Assembly: GCA_018881555.1 (NCBI GenBank)
Contig: JACAXG010000034.1
Location: forward strand, 819,327 to 883,326
DNA length: 64,000 bases
Source: Amblyornis subalaris
Taxonomy: Eukaryota; Chordata; Aves; Passeriformes; Ptilonorhynchidae
Reading direction: 5' to 3'
A program made the translations under genes and the position numbers. This document shows positions 1 to 14,253 of the stretch, piece by piece. Under the pieces are notes generated by a model. It did no database searches and had not been told where the DNA came from. It saw only the letters and a list, made by a program, of their open reading frames with translations. The first letter of the stretch is position 1. Each line of letters begins with the position of its first letter.

Positions 1-40
1 AACAAGGACCAGAGTGAGCAGGAAACCAGTGATATTGACC
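1..40 (+). CDS. DLG1: DLG1 alternative hook exon of I3 type (3' part)
   Basis: The first 40 bases read in phase as [13 protein letters not shown] plus one base, followed by the donor gtaagt. This is the end of the I3 insertion of DLG1. In mammals the I3 form binds protein 4.1/ERM proteins and favours cell-contact localisation. The exon leaves in phase 1 and joins exon 2356-2397, where the split codon gives Gln (QHVTSN). Its 5' border lies outside the window. Confidence 0.9.
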
Positions 41-3000
41 GTAAGTATGTGGCATTGGATGGAGAGCGAAGCACAGTAGAAGGGCCTGCTAGAGTGCAGT
101 AGGGTGTTACCATGGAGACAGTTTCATGAGCTGCAACAGGAGGAGGAGCTTGTGGTGCCAATGGCAAACCAGTCTACAAAACCAATGCAACCCTTTGTTT
201 GCTGTTAAAATGAAATTTGACGCAAGAGGATCCCAGTTTGGAATAAACTGGGCAATACTGTTGAGTAACTGGAGGAGACAACTGCCTTTCAGTGCTGTCA
301 GTGATGCTCCCTTGTTTCTGACTTGGAGGAGAAGGCACAGTACCGATGAAAGTGTAATGGAGCTTACCAGCTTCTCAAATCGGTCCCTTTACAACCAGTC
401 GGTTGTTCAAAGTCATTCATTCTAATTTGATTTTCCTAATGAAGAGAGGTTACTTTGATTTTCATTGCTCTTGCCAGCACTAAAAAAACCCCAAGTATTC
501 TCAAAAAGTAGTTGCATAAATTTGCTGATTCAGACCGGATTCAAAACAAACTGTGTTCTCTGCCATTTGCACTTCTGATTGCACTTCATGTGCCAGTCAA
601 GTCAAATTCTATAGAATTATTTTTCCCTGTGATGTTCTAGGAACTGTCTCCTGTCGTAGCGCCAATTTTATATATTACTGACAATTATTTTCTTTGTGAT
701 TGTCTTTTTATTGCTTGCCCTCTGGGGACTACTCTGCAGGAGGTCCCTGACGACATGGGATCAAAAGGCCTGAGTAAGTGATCAAAATACTCCCAAGTTA
801 TTTTAACCTCCATCTGAAAAATTACTATTTTTTTTTTTTTTGACAGATCTCTTTGAGACTGATGCTCTACTGGCATAAGGAGGTTGAACTAAAAAATGGT
901 TCATAAGCTTTTCCTAGTTTGTAATCTTTTGGGGGTTTTTGCTTTCAGGAACTTCTGAAGTGTATGTGACTGTCACTTTAGATTGTTTTTGTTTTCAGAA
1001 GCTTACCAGTGCTTACTTGTTTGTCCATAACAGTACTGCGTTTTTAAATTTGGTGATTATTTTTTACTGTTACTTATATCTTGTCCTTGTATTTTTATTT
1101 GTTTAAAAATAACCTTATGGCTTTTTACAGTAATAGTACAGCCATTGCCGTGATNCTTTAACTAGTTACAGTTTTCACTCCTCTCTCTAGGTGACTGACG
1201 TTTACAGCTACTTAAAGCAAACAAAACTTTTCCTTAACAAATGCCATGAGAGTTTTTCTGTCTGACTTGAACACTTACGATGCTTTTAGACCAGGTGGAG
1301 GGCTAATAGAGGAGACTCATAAGCATTTGTTGTATTTCCATTTGAAACCAGTTAAGATTCACAAGTTGCCAAGTACTCTTAGCAGATCTGTTTGTGTATA
1401 CACACCCCACCACTAAATGTATTCAAATGACAAAGAAAAAACGTCAAGACCTTGCTTTCATCACAGATGTTAGACACATACGCTGTTAGGCATTTATGCA
1501 ATAGGAAAACTGATCTCTAAAGGGATGTGGCTGAGGGCCATTAGGGATAACATTTCTTCCCAAGGCATACCTCTAAGGCACAGTGTTCATGAAATTACTT
1601 GTAAGGGTCAGTGTACTTCTGTACCTGGCCTCAAGGTGAAGTAAAGATTCTACTAGCTGTAACATTCATTTTTCAATTCTGAAATAGCTTCTTTCAAAGG
1701 AATTCTTGGTCTAGACCAGAAGACTTTAGCAATCTTTATGGCCTTATTGTTTAGAACATAAGATAATAAGCAGCCTTTATGGCCTTATGATCATACCATT
1801 TAGCTACGTAATATGGTCCAGAAGTATCTCTAGGTGATTCTGTTATAAAAACAGCTGGCTTCTAGTCTGTTTTTTAGCACAGACTTTTTGAAACTCCCTT
1901 ACCATACTTAATGCAAGTTGTGTTACTGTATTTCCTCTCATCTAATCCAGTATTTTCTGCTACAAGACTCTAAATGTAATCAATAAATTGTCTGCATAAA
2001 AGTTGAAATGCATAATCCCATGATTTTTACACAAAAAAATTTATCCTGAAATGAAAACCTAAAAATTGCAGGGTTACATGTGAACTGTGAATTAGTGTAC
2101 TTTTTGTAATCTTATTTTATGTGTTATTTAATGTTTTTCTTTTTATTAACATCAATTCCTTTCATATGAAATTAAGCTTGATCCTGAGAGCTATGAGAAG
2201 TACCTTAAAACTTTTATATGCAGTATGTATTGCTTTCAGCATTTTGATATGAGTATTGTCTTTCATCTGGATTATTTTTTGTCGATTTTCTTTCTGTTTG
2301 ACTCATGCCATTGGTGTATGTTCCTTATTTTTTTTCCATTGTGTTGCAATTTCAGAGCATGTAACCTCTAATGCCAGCGATAGTGAAAGTAGTTACCGTA
2401 AGTGTTTTTAAGTTCTTTGTTTATTTAGAATCTTTGTTTTGTAGCTCTTTCTTTGGTTTTGTTTGTCTGTCTTTTCTGGGTATTTACATGTTAAATAGTC
2501 ACCTTCCTGGTCACCTTCAGGTGAAATCCATATTTGTGTATTTGGTGGAGTTCTGAAAATTGTGCTGTGTCTTTGATTTTAGAAAATTCACTAGAATCAT
2601 TGCAAACCTCCTTTATGGATATTTTTATTGTTGTCTGTGATTTTCTTAGTTCAGCTTAATTTGACTCTATTCCTATTTTTTTAAATTATGCAAACTACCT
2701 GGACCTGTTAAATTTAAATGTAAATTTAATGCTGACAAATACATTATTATGTAGTTGAGCCTTAATACTGGAACTGTAACCAAACTGTGTAATCTGTTAA
2801 ATAGTACCATAACTATCTACAGTATTTCACAACTGATACTCAGATTTAATATGTATATACTGTAATGAAAGTACAGATAAGCAAACATGTATTTACCCTT
2901 GCTTTCAGCTCATTTATTTTGTCAAGCGTGGGTGCTTAATATGAACTGTCTTCAAAGCATACGACACACATTCAGTGCCGGAGTCAGTTATGATAAATCA

Positions 3001-6000
3001 GCATGCTAGTTTTCTCTCTCTCTCTGAAGACATGGTATCTTCTAAATACCACACTCAGTTTGCTTTTTCTACTAGCATAAGCTACAGTACTGTTTGCTAT
3101 TACCCAAGCTGCAGTAGCACTCCATGTTCGTGGTGGGTAATAGGCTGCATGGTGCTGCTCTACTGTGCTTTAAAATGTCTTTAACCAACTTCAATCCTAT
3201 TATTCATCTCCAGTTTACAGCTTCTCAGTAAGGTTGCAGTCTAGACCTGGAACCCAGGATAGAGCAGAGCAGGAAGATAGCAAAGTTGAGGATTTGAAGA
3301 AGAACGTGAAAAGGAGGAACAGTGAAAGTCATGCAGTGCTTCGCTGCTCAGCTCCTGGCTGCCTGCTGACTGTGTAATGGGCACTGCAGAAATATGTAAT
3401 TTATGTTAGGATAATAAGGAAGGTGGTTCATTAACAGATACATTTGTTTGGAAGCTGTAAATCTTTTAAGAGGTGATAAGCCACATATTTTCTTCCAGAT
3501 GATTCCACTGAAGGAGAGAATGTACATATACATGTGTGCAAAATGCTGACAGTGTTGTAGACTGTAATTGAAAAGAAACCAGTTGAGGGGAGGCATCTGT
3601 GTTCCCTGAGAACAACACAAAATTGAGCACATATGGGAGTTGCCTTTGGCAAACAGAAATTTTAACCATTTTTAATGACACACCATTAAAACTATCTAAC
3701 CATGACTGTTTCTTAATAAATTTTCTGCTTCCCTCACTACCAAGGTTTTTCTGAGAGCTTGCTTTATTAATGCTTAAAGCTCATTATTGGTACTACTAGT
3801 TAGTTTTTTCTGCTGTTATTTGAGAAGCCATGATTTTATGATGAATGTCATGGATTTGCTTATCTGAATGTGTAATTCCAAGCACTTTTTATTAAAATAT
3901 TCTTTTAATTTCTTCTTACTGCTGTCTAATATGAAAGTTATCTTGATTACAGATGAGTACGGTTGTTCAAAAGGTTCATTCTATTAATATTCATTTTTCC
4001 AAAGCATTGGAAAGCAGTGACAATATATACTTTTTGCCCTCAATCAGGGGATGCTTTTTCCTTGCTAGTATCTCTTTAGTAGTTTGCTTAACTAATCTTT
4101 GACCTTATAGCAATGTGACTTCTCCAAAGAAGTATCTAATTATATGTGAGCTGGATCTTTCATAGATGAGTTGATAGTTGGTGATTCCTGTCCCTAGCCT
4201 AAAAGGGGTTCTGAAAGTATATACTGTCCTTCTAAAATCTGTTTGCATGAGTAACTTTGAGATATTAAAATATACAGGTTGCATGTTTTTGTGTCCGTCT
4301 TAAGGTATTCCTCACTTGCAACAATTAGGAAATTGAAATCTTCCCTCATGTATTGCTGTATGACAGCTTCAATGCAACTTTATTGCAAAACAAGAGAAAT
4401 ATTTCTGTTAATGAAATGATAAAATTTAGATTTAAAATATCAGTGGTATTTGCTATGAAATAGAGAATAGATATATAGAAGCAATATATGAATTTATAAA
4501 AGCCTTCATCTGCCATCTGTTTCTATACAACTGTGGTGTAGCATTGGTATATTCCTTTGCTTGTTTTAAGTATGGCTTATGAACATCGAAGAATGTTCCA
4601 AAATTATACAAGTGAGAGATTGAAGGGACTGTATTTTCTTCAGTTCAAAGCAATGTCATATAATTTGAACTTGCGCCTTCAGAATTATAAATTCTCTGCT
4701 GTCATGGAGTTAATTTTTAGTTACTTCATTGCAAGAAATTTTACTCAGAGATACCATGTTAGACTAGAAGTAATCTTTTAGAGAGATGGCAACTGAGGTA
4801 TATTTCAGATGCTTTCACTAACATTTAAAAAGCCTACAGCTATCAAAGTTCAAGATTCAGTTATTTCAGTTTCATTCACTGCTAATGTGCTTCCAGGAGC
4901 AGAAAACAATCTAAAGCATTCTTTGTTTTCAACTCTGTCTTTAAAAATTAATTGATAAAATAATAGTTATTTAGTGTATACAGTCATATTTTTTGGGTAG
5001 AATTACAGTGGTTGAAGATGTTTCTATAAATGCCAGTTCATGATAAAGTTAATGGAAGATCTGTACACCTTGACATACATGGTTGTCAGCCATGTATGAA
5101 TATGGAAAGATGTGAGGAGAAAGTTCCCGATGTGGGTGGCGTTGCCTCTAGCAGTGAATGACAGCATGCATGCATTGCATCCAGGGACACGTGGGTAAGG
5201 GCATTTCAGGAATGCTTTCAAACTCTTCTTGTGCTTGATGTCAGTTTGACATGCAAATGTACCAGAAAATTATTTATACTGTATGTGTCTTATGCTTTAA
5301 GGCTTGGTGTTTGGCTTAGCTTTGTGATTTTTATAATTCATCGCTCTTGAAAGATGTTCTTCATCAGTATCATTGTTGTATATTGCTGAGCAATGTCTGT
5401 ATCATTATAGTCCATGGAATGACTCAGTTGAATTATGTTGGTTTAGGAAAAAAATACATAGATGTCTTTGCATTTACATTTTAGGTGGCCAAGAGGAATA
5501 TGTCTTGTCGTATGAACCAGTCAATCAACAAGAAGGTTTGTAGATCTTACTCAGAATAAAATAAATATAATCTGAATTATCAGAATGCTTCATGTGCCCT
5601 TAGGTATTAAGCACCGTGATAAACTTCTTTACTCTTTTGCACTTGTTACCGTTATTCAATTGAATAAATCATAGAGGCATAAATTATTAAATAAAATCAC
5701 TGAATTATTTAGTGCAAAATCCAAAGGTGTACTGCTTAAATAATTTCTTTTGTGGTTTACATTGTGGAAGGAAAATACAATATGTTTAACAGTTTTGTCA
5801 GTGGGAAGCTCAGAAATTATAGTTTTCTTGTGTTTCATATTGCTTTAGTATTTTCACTATTTCTGTCACAGCAAAAACTGTATGACTAGATCATTTGTCT
5901 ATTTAGTAACTTTAACTGAAATGTCTCTAAAACAGTCTCCTATTTCTGTGTAGTCTTCTTCTATGTCTAATTAGGTTAAGAACTGCCAAGGAATTTTTTT

Positions 6001-9000
6001 CCAGAAAAAAGAAAAATTTAATGAAATGGAAATCAATAGGAGAAAATATTTTCTCATACTTGCATTTAAAATAAAATAAGTTTATAATTTCTGGATTCAA
6101 AGAAATATATTCTTTTTATGAATATATTAATACAATGGAAAGGAAATAGCTCTCAGAGTCAAATTAAAATATATTTTAAAGGTCAGACTTTAGTTGATTT
6201 GGACTTATTTAAGCAGACAGATTGAAAGTAAAATTAAAATCTGTACTGCTGAAACTACATGATAATGACAAAATGCTTAGGCATTACTGTCTTTGTGGTT
6301 CTTACAGTCTGATTAGACATAATCTGCTTAAGCTTAATTTTCAATCAAAAGCCCTTTATTGTAAAAAATTAAGCTACTTTTAAAGGATACTACAATTAAT
6401 TTAATAAGGGTGTGAATAGTTACAGAAACTATATATAACTCAGCTGTATATGAGTGTATTTTGTATGTGAGTGTTTAATCATGGTCTTAGAGGAGAAGAC
6501 GCTTCTCCCAACACAGACACAGAATTTCACGAACTCTGCTGCTGCTTAGGTGCCTCTTTGAATTGAAAAGATTTTCAAACCTCCCTCCCTTTTTTTTTCC
6601 ATTGGAATTTAGGATGTTACTTTGTGAAAAAAGATTTTTTTACAAAGACTTCCTAATTCAAGACTCATTTACAATCACCGAGAATGGTGATTTGAGAGTG
6701 AAGGTCTAAGATTTTACTGTGACTATGGTATTAACTGATTTGTGTTCTTCAACGTGTTTTTATTNGTGTTAGGAGTACATATTCTTTTAAGTATTAAAAT
6801 CATTGCTATGTGATAAAGCTTATTTTAATGAATCTTTAAAAGTTAAAAATCATACTGAAATGTAACTGATGTTATTCCTTTATGTTTAATAGTCAGTTAT
6901 ACTCGACCTGTGATTGTTTTGGGACCCATGAAAGACAGAATAAATGATGACCTGATCTCAGAATTTCCAGACAAATTTGGCTCATGTGTTCCACGTAAGT
7001 CTCAGCAAATACTAAAGCAATTTTAAATTATACTTCTAATTTTTTTGTAGACATCCTCTGTATGTTGAGTTAAAAAAAAAGTTAATATATTGCCTAAACT
7101 TTATAGACCTATCTTTACTGTCAATCTCTTTGTGAAAGTTTTGCAGTATAAATGGGAGACTTTTTGGATATTGTAGGGAAAAAAGTCACTGTCTTTTGTT
7201 TTGCTTTAAAAATTACTGGTTTGTATTTAAAGATACTACTAGACCAAAACGAGATTATGAGGTGGATGGACGTGATTACCATTTTGTCACTTCTCGAGAG
7301 CAAATGGAGAAGGATATTCAGGATCACAAATTCATTGAAGCTGGCCAGTACAATAATCATCTTTATGGAACAAGTGTCCAATCAGTGCGAGAAGTAGCAG
7401 AAAAGGTAAATCAGTGCCAGTTACTTTCATTTACTGAGGTGATTATATGCCTGTGCTGACAGGGAAAAAGAGAAGAATGGCTGGCAAGAAGCCATTAGGA
7501 GCTCTCTGACTTTAAAAGGAATTTGTATAAAACCAGAAGCAAAGTGCATTGTCACAGATGCATTTAGGAAGATAATGAAGCTTTGGAAAAATGAAAGCAT
7601 TGTGATTAAATTATGGGAAAAGAGCAACCATATTGTGTCCTCTTATTTAAAGAGAATATAGAAGAAATAATTGGAATTATAGGCTAATTAGCCCAGCTCA
7701 CATACATAGATCATTAATTAATTAAGAGTAGTGGTGGTGGACTTAATTAATATGATGATCCCTTTGATATAGACCTGTGCAGAAACAAACTTGTAAAAAT
7801 GTTATTCTTTGTGCCCTTCATGCTTTTAGCTAACAAAGGGAAACGAGTAAATGTAAAGAATTCAATTTAAAAATATTTTTTCCATAACTATCAGTGCATT
7901 TTGAAGATTCACCTTACTGTTTCTATCCTGAACAGATTCAAGTTAACTATTTCTTGCAATATCTAATTATTTCTAAATTCAAACTGAAGTTAACTTGATT
8001 CGTCTGAAAAAAGTGGGAAGAAGGAAGTGTGTTTCTAAGAGTAAGGTGCTTGTTTTAAAGAAAAATTTTTGGTGAAAAATTTTTTCAAATGTTCCATGAT
8101 AAGTTGATGAGTGTTGTTCTACTGCTTCCAAATCCAGTGCATTTACAGTAGACAATGTTATCTGGTCTCTATGAGAGAAGAAGCAGCTATTTTCTAGGTG
8201 GGAACTCACAAGCGTGAGCACTGTCAGTGTGGACGTGCAGAGGGTAAGTGTGGGTAACCCGTGTGACACGGGGGTGTGCTCAGACCTCTGGAAAACTGTA
8301 GAGCATTTTGACCCTATGGGTGAGTATTGTTATTTCTGCCAATTGAAGCAAATGGAAGTAAAACCAGGGAGACATGCCGAGATTCTGTGGGTCAAGTGAT
8401 GAAGTTTTCTTCTCCTATCTTTCTCGCTGTATGGAATGGAACCCTGACCCTGTGGGATGTAGTGAGAAAAGGAAAGGATATTAGTTACAGAATTGTTCAA
8501 GTGAATGAAAAGTAGTTAGTATGGGAGGTTGAACAAAGCTGTGGAACTATCAAATGTGGTTAAATGATGGAAATGTTGAACACTTAAACACTATAAATCT
8601 GTTGGCAGTTGCTTCACCTGGTAGCACAGATACAATCCTTCAGTTCCATGCTAGACCTGAAATTGGCTGTGTTCTTTTGTCCATGTGTTGGGATTAGTCA
8701 GGTACAAAATTGCTGTGAATCTTTTATAAATGACCATGAAGAACAAAGTATTACCAGATGTCTTCCTGCAGTTAAATCTCTTGCACAGGCACCATGGGGC
8801 TTTGGGTAGTAATTTCTCACTTGCATCTAATATTGGAGGACAGTGGCCTGTCCTTCAGAACTTTACTTCAAAATCGTGACAGGGCTGCAAACTGGTTGAT
8901 CTGGGGCTACTCCCCTCCTTGTATTCTTTTCCATCTCACTGAAGAGATGAGTCTTTTCAGTGGGTTTTATTGCTGGGATACAAAAGATGATTTCCAAGTG

Positions 9001-12000
9001 TTCTATGATCAATTTAGGAAAAGACAGAAGTAACAGCTACTACCCCAAGAACCAGAAAAAGTATTCTTAAAATAGCTTTCAGTTGTGTTCATTTGCCCAT
9101 GCTTCCAGCTGATCCCTCTTGCTCTCATTTCCTTACTCACAATGGACACAGCTAAAGATGCTTTCTGATGATGATGTTCAGTTATGGAAGGCACCGGCTG
9201 TTGTGCTGTGCTTCTCAATCAGATGCAGTGCAAGTAAGGAACTAAAACANGTAAAATATTATTCTAAATGCACTGTGCAAAGAGCAAAATAGCTTCCCTG
9301 GATGAAAACATGATAATCGTATTACAAAGTACTTCTGTTTCTTTTCCTTGTCTTTCAAATCTTCACTTTAAAAGAATTTTCATATCCTTTTTCCTTTGGA
9401 ATCATTAGCAGTTTGCAAACGTCTGTGCCTTGAGGCCACAGTTAGTGCACATTCATTATTGATTTGGATTAAACCGTCACACTTACGTTCCATAAGGTCC
9501 AGCACAGTACCGGTGCTCTCTAGCCTTCCACTCTGCCCAAAATCCTTTGGCTCCTGGCATAAGTTGTTGGGCCAAACACAGCAAATATTTTTTATTAGAA
9601 AAAGAAAAAAGGACCAAGTAATGCTCTTAATTCTCAATTCTCAGAGCATGTGCCACATTTAAAGATGTGGACAGATCAGCACATATAGTAAAATACTCTG
9701 CTAGAACATACAAACACCTTTTTTAAATGTTACCAGTCAGTGTCCAGACCCATGGACTGGACCTGGAAAACAGCTGTCAGCAGTGGAAAGAAAACAGACA
9801 TATTCATTGTTCATGTGGGAAGAACACTTCTCTTTTAAGAATTCCTGAAATAAAATTCTGGTTTTGTTGTGCAAGAATCAAATGTGAATGACCCTAGTGA
9901 TTTCTTCTGCCAGGGAGCAGAAGCATGTCAGTCATTTCAGACTGCCATCACTTCCTTGCTTTTCAACGTGCCCTCCAGGAATGATCTCCCAGGAGTTCAG
10001 GAATGGTGCTGTATGAAATAAGTAACCTTTGGTTATATGGTGCTTGTTGGTTTGTATCCTGGCTCACAGAATTCTGCCATTCACATTGGTCTCCTGCTAA
10101 AGGAAAAGCTTTCCTTAATTAGTCACCTGACAGTGGTTTTCTGTTCCTCTTCCCCTGTACCCTTCTAAAATAGTGGTGTGCCAAATTAATCCTATGCTAC
10201 TCAGAAAGGAAAGAAATAAAAATGTGTGAGGTGGAAGTAAGCATATCTGAGAGTAAAGGAGCTGAGAACAGGAAGAGCCTTTGAGATGAAGCTGGAAAAT
10301 TCTTTATAGTGGGAGAATAGAGAGAGGGAGGAAAGCAGCCCTACCACATTGTGTTCCAGCTGCCCAAGGAATGGTCAAGTTATATTTGTTTCTCAAGAGA
10401 TGAAAAATGAATCAGCCCAAATAAACTGCATTCACCATCTCCAGCATGGTATTTCTGCAGTGCGGTACGTGGGGGAGGAGAGGGCTTGTGTGCAGTTTCA
10501 TCTAAAGGTTCTGTGGTGGCATATTTCTCTGCCAGCAGCGGTGGTCACTCCCTCAGGTATGCGAGTTAAGTCATGTGGCTCCTCTAAACTGCATCTGTGA
10601 CATGGCCACCTCCCGAAAGCATCCTCAAATTGGTACCAAAGCTAAGCAAAATAAAAAATTTTGGTGGTGTGGTTAAATTCCAACTGTTCCACTGTATGAT
10701 TCTGCATTGCTGATTGGGCTGCAACCTGTGATGAAGAAAGGAAGGAAGGAAGAAGGGTCAGGAACATCTCAAATGATGTGTGATCCAACAGAGGAGGTTG
10801 TGGGACCCTGTGCCAAGGTGGTGAAATCGCAGTATCGTTGATGCCAATGCTCTAATTTTGTTGGCTTCAGTGAAGACATGTTTTGCCTTCTAAGTTATTA
10901 TGCTATGCTGCTTGTGACTTAAACTTTGCTTAGTGCCGTTTTGCCTTCTCTTTCACTTTTTAGGGTAAACATTGCATTCTTGATGTTTCTGGTAATGCGA
11001 TCAAAAGGTTGCAGATTGCCCAGCTGTACCCAATCTCCATTTTTATTAAGCCCAAAACAGTGGAAAATATCATGTAAGTAAAAGTAAAGTATCTCAGGCT
11101 AAATTTTTTGAGACTGTTGCATTTGAAAAGCCTCCAAAAGTCTGCAAGTTATGTGCAGACAATTGTAATATTTGCATATTAAATAATATTTAATTTCCTG
11201 AGTTTAATTTTTAGGGACTTTAAGACAGGGTTTCTAATCCAAATTAAAGTGCTTGAGAATGAATGTAATTGTGTTAAATTACATGCAGTCTTTGCTTGGG
11301 TGTGTCTTTAGGATTAACCCTCTTATTAGGATTAATACTCAAACAACAGTTTAAAACTTTAAAGACTCTAAGTATTTGATAGCAATTTAAAAAAGGTATA
11401 ATGTTTTCACTTTCAGGGAAATGAATAAACGCTTAACGGAAGAGCAAGCCAGGAAGACATTCGAGAGAGCCATGAAACTGGAGCAAGAATTTACTGAACA
11501 CTTCACAGGTGTGTTTTGCTTGTGAATATTCCCTTGCCAGAGTTGAAATTTAATTGCTTTCTGTAAAAGTAATACTTGCCTAACCACTGAGATAAAGCTG
11601 AGCTTTGTTTTTCAGATGATATCTGTGATTACTTTGAGGCATAGAGCCATCTTAGTATCTCTACACTGATTTCAGTTTGATCAATTAATTTAATATACAC
11701 AAAAATTACTGGGAGCTTAATTTAGGTTACAAGAACTCTAAGGCTTTCTACCATTTTCCTGGGTATTGTAATGCAGGTGTTTCTGTTGTTGATGTTTTGT
11801 ATGCTTAAAGCTTTTATTTGCAGACCTGAGATTGTCCAACAGATCTGCTTGTAGGAAATTGTTAATTACCTTTTTTTAAATTGGGAAGATGTTCAAGCAT
11901 GATGATAGTAAATGAAGCCTCTGGGAATTGAACTTCACAGCATTATGGTAGTTAGGGAATCAAATTTGTGCATGCCATGCGCCTCACTGCAAGGGATGGG

Positions 12001-14253
12001 TTGTAATCACTCAAACTGTGCTCATTATTTGTGTTGTGGCTTCTAATAGGGGAAGGTTGCTCAAGTCATGGCTTTCAGAAGTCTGGAAATGAACTTTCCC
12101 TATTCCTATCCTGATAGACAATTGCTCCTTTAATTTCCCTTATGTTCTCTTTTGCAATGTTTCAGTGTTTGCTGCCCCATTCACTTCATTTCTGTGACAT
12201 GAAATTCTGACTCCTCTGCCCAGTTCCCTCTCTCAGATCTATGGGCAGATCTGTGAACGCAGCCATCTGCTCCAGCTGGGCAGAGACACAGGATAGGTGG
12301 TGGCTTCACACAGGAGGAAGATAGAGAAATCAGTAGACTTTCTGCCCCAGTCTTCCTGCTCCCTTGTTCTGTGCATTTTGTGCTACTCAGCTGTCACTTT
12401 ATCCCAAGATTCTGTCTTGCTCTTCCCATAGCTCTCTATCTGTCTGCACCCAGAAAGTTGTGGGACTCTCAACATGCATTGAAAATCCTTCCTGTTATAG
12501 AGGAATGGTTTGCAAATGTGTCAGGGTTGTTATTCATAAAATGAATGAGTTTATTTTAATAACTATTAATTAAATATTTAGTTAGTAGCTGGTATTATCC
12601 CAGGCTGTCTCAAGGCATTTTATAGGACACTTTTCCAAGAAATTAAGGGACATAAGTCATGATGTTTCAAAAACCTAAAGGACTTTTCAAGTGCTCTAGT
12701 GCTCAGATCCATGATTTTTCTCTGGAGGATAAGGCTAGTTGACAAAGGAAGATGGTCAGATTTCTCTCCTTGATAATCCAGTTCAAGCCAGAAATTCTTT
12801 TCTGAATCTATTTGAGATACCTGAAGCCATTACAGATCCCAGTTACAATTTGGAGGCTGCCACCCAGGTGAATCAGGTGGTAGAACACAAAGTGTGAGTG
12901 TTCCCTAATCTGTTAAAAAATACTACATCATGTGTGGTAACTGAAACCAACTTCAGCAGCAGGTTCAGTTTCTACAGACTTTAACTTTACTTGCAAATCA
13001 CATCCTTCTTCAGCTTTGAGGGTTTTGAGGTTTGGAAGAGATGTGGTTGATCTTAGCTGGAGAGAAAATGCTGAAGCCTATGGCTATTTGCATTGCAAAG
13101 ACATTTCTAATTTTTCTTAATGCACTGTTGTGCTGTGAACATTATAATTGAGCTGTAACAATGGAGCAGCCTCCTCCCACAGGGAGTATGGCATTGGGCT
13201 GCAGATGGGGACAAAGGTTTTAAGAGATGAGAATAGAGTGGTAGGAATGAAAAGGAAGTAATTTGCATGAAAGCAAAGCTTTCATCATCAGCAGTAATCT
13301 ATTCATGCACAGAAGAGCAAGTCTGACCTGCCTCCAAAACTGTCTTTTATGCTACCTTACTTCTTGGATTATTGACACTGAGATTGTGATCCTAATTAAA
13401 AAGAAGTTGCTATCTCATGGCGACTGCTCTTCCAGGTTTATATGTTGGTAAGAACAGCTCAAACTTAATCCTCATTTTCACCAGACCATACTTTATTCTG
13501 ATGTATCACAACACATCCATATTGGTTTATTTCTAATTATTTTCTAACCTTGGCAAAAACATAACTTACACCATAGGAATGAGTATAGGTTGCACTTTTA
13601 ACTGTATAAGGAAGCCTTTTATCTATAGCCTTTTGTCTTGAATCTGTTGGCTGGACAACAACTCCATGAGTTCCTCCTCTTTCTAGCCAAAAGCAAAGGT
13701 AGTGCTAGCAGGCAGACATCCCAAGGTCAGCCAGCCTTGCTGTGCAGCTTCAGGATCGAGCTGGGGAGTTCACCAGCCTGTGACGACACAGCCCTGCACT
13801 GTCTTGCTTTGTGTTGGAAACACAAAGAAAAATTGGGCCAAAAAGAATATTGGAGGATGTGAATTCACTCAGGCAAATTGGGAGATGTGGTTAGGAAAAA
13901 TTTAAAAAACTCCTCAGTTGTATGTATATACTTGGTAGCATAATGGAAGCTGCTTCCTGTACCCCAGGAAGTGGTTTGTGTGTCCTGCATTACCACTCTG
14001 TGCTTCACTTCAGCACGAAACCCAGAAATCTTCAGCAATCGAAAATCCTCTTTTGAGGAGGGAGAAGAGCAGCTTGGCATGGAGCAGCTTGGTTTCTGCA
14101 CGGAGCGAGGAAGGATGGTTGCTGACTGCCACATTATGTTTTGCAGCTATTGTCCAGGGAGACACACTGGAAGAAATCTACAACCAAGTGAAACAGATCA
14201 TAGAGGAACAGTCTGGTCCTTACATCTGGGTTCCAGCAAAGGAAAAATTATGA
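1..14253 (+). CDS. DLG1: DLG1 (SAP97) C-terminal part: hook exons, end of SH3, guanylate-kinase-like domain
   Basis: This is the 3' part of a membrane-associated guanylate kinase scaffold that clusters channels and receptors and supports epithelial and synaptic junctions. Exons seen: 1-40 (5' cut by the window), 2356-2397, 5485-5535, 6893-6994, 7233-7405, 10964-11073, 11417-11508 and 14147-14253, ending in TGA. All have GT-AG borders and compatible phases, and together they give 238 codons plus stop. The hook reads KNKDQ-like then [14 protein letters not shown]; the SH3 end reads [14 protein letters not shown]; the GK domain runs from [14 protein letters not shown] to the terminal VPAKEKL. 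The GK P-loop is degenerate (LGPMKDR), as in all MAGUKs, so it is a phosphoprotein-binding module and not an active kinase. The residues match mammalian DLG1 almost throughout. The PDZ domains lie upstream of the window. Introns of 0.3-3.6 kb show only low-complexity sequence. Confidence 0.97.
740..773 (+). CDS. DLG1: DLG1 alternative hook exon of I2 type
   Basis: This 34-base exon sits between a cag acceptor and a gtaagt donor. It reads [11 protein letters not shown] plus one base, and joining to exon 2356-2397 gives GLKHVTSN, matching the mammalian I2 insertion ([11 protein letters not shown]). It enters in phase 0 and leaves in phase 1. It therefore cannot follow the I3 exon, which ends in phase 1, without shifting frame. 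It is an alternative to I3, not an addition. In mammals I2 forms are reported to be less membrane-bound. Confidence 0.88.
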
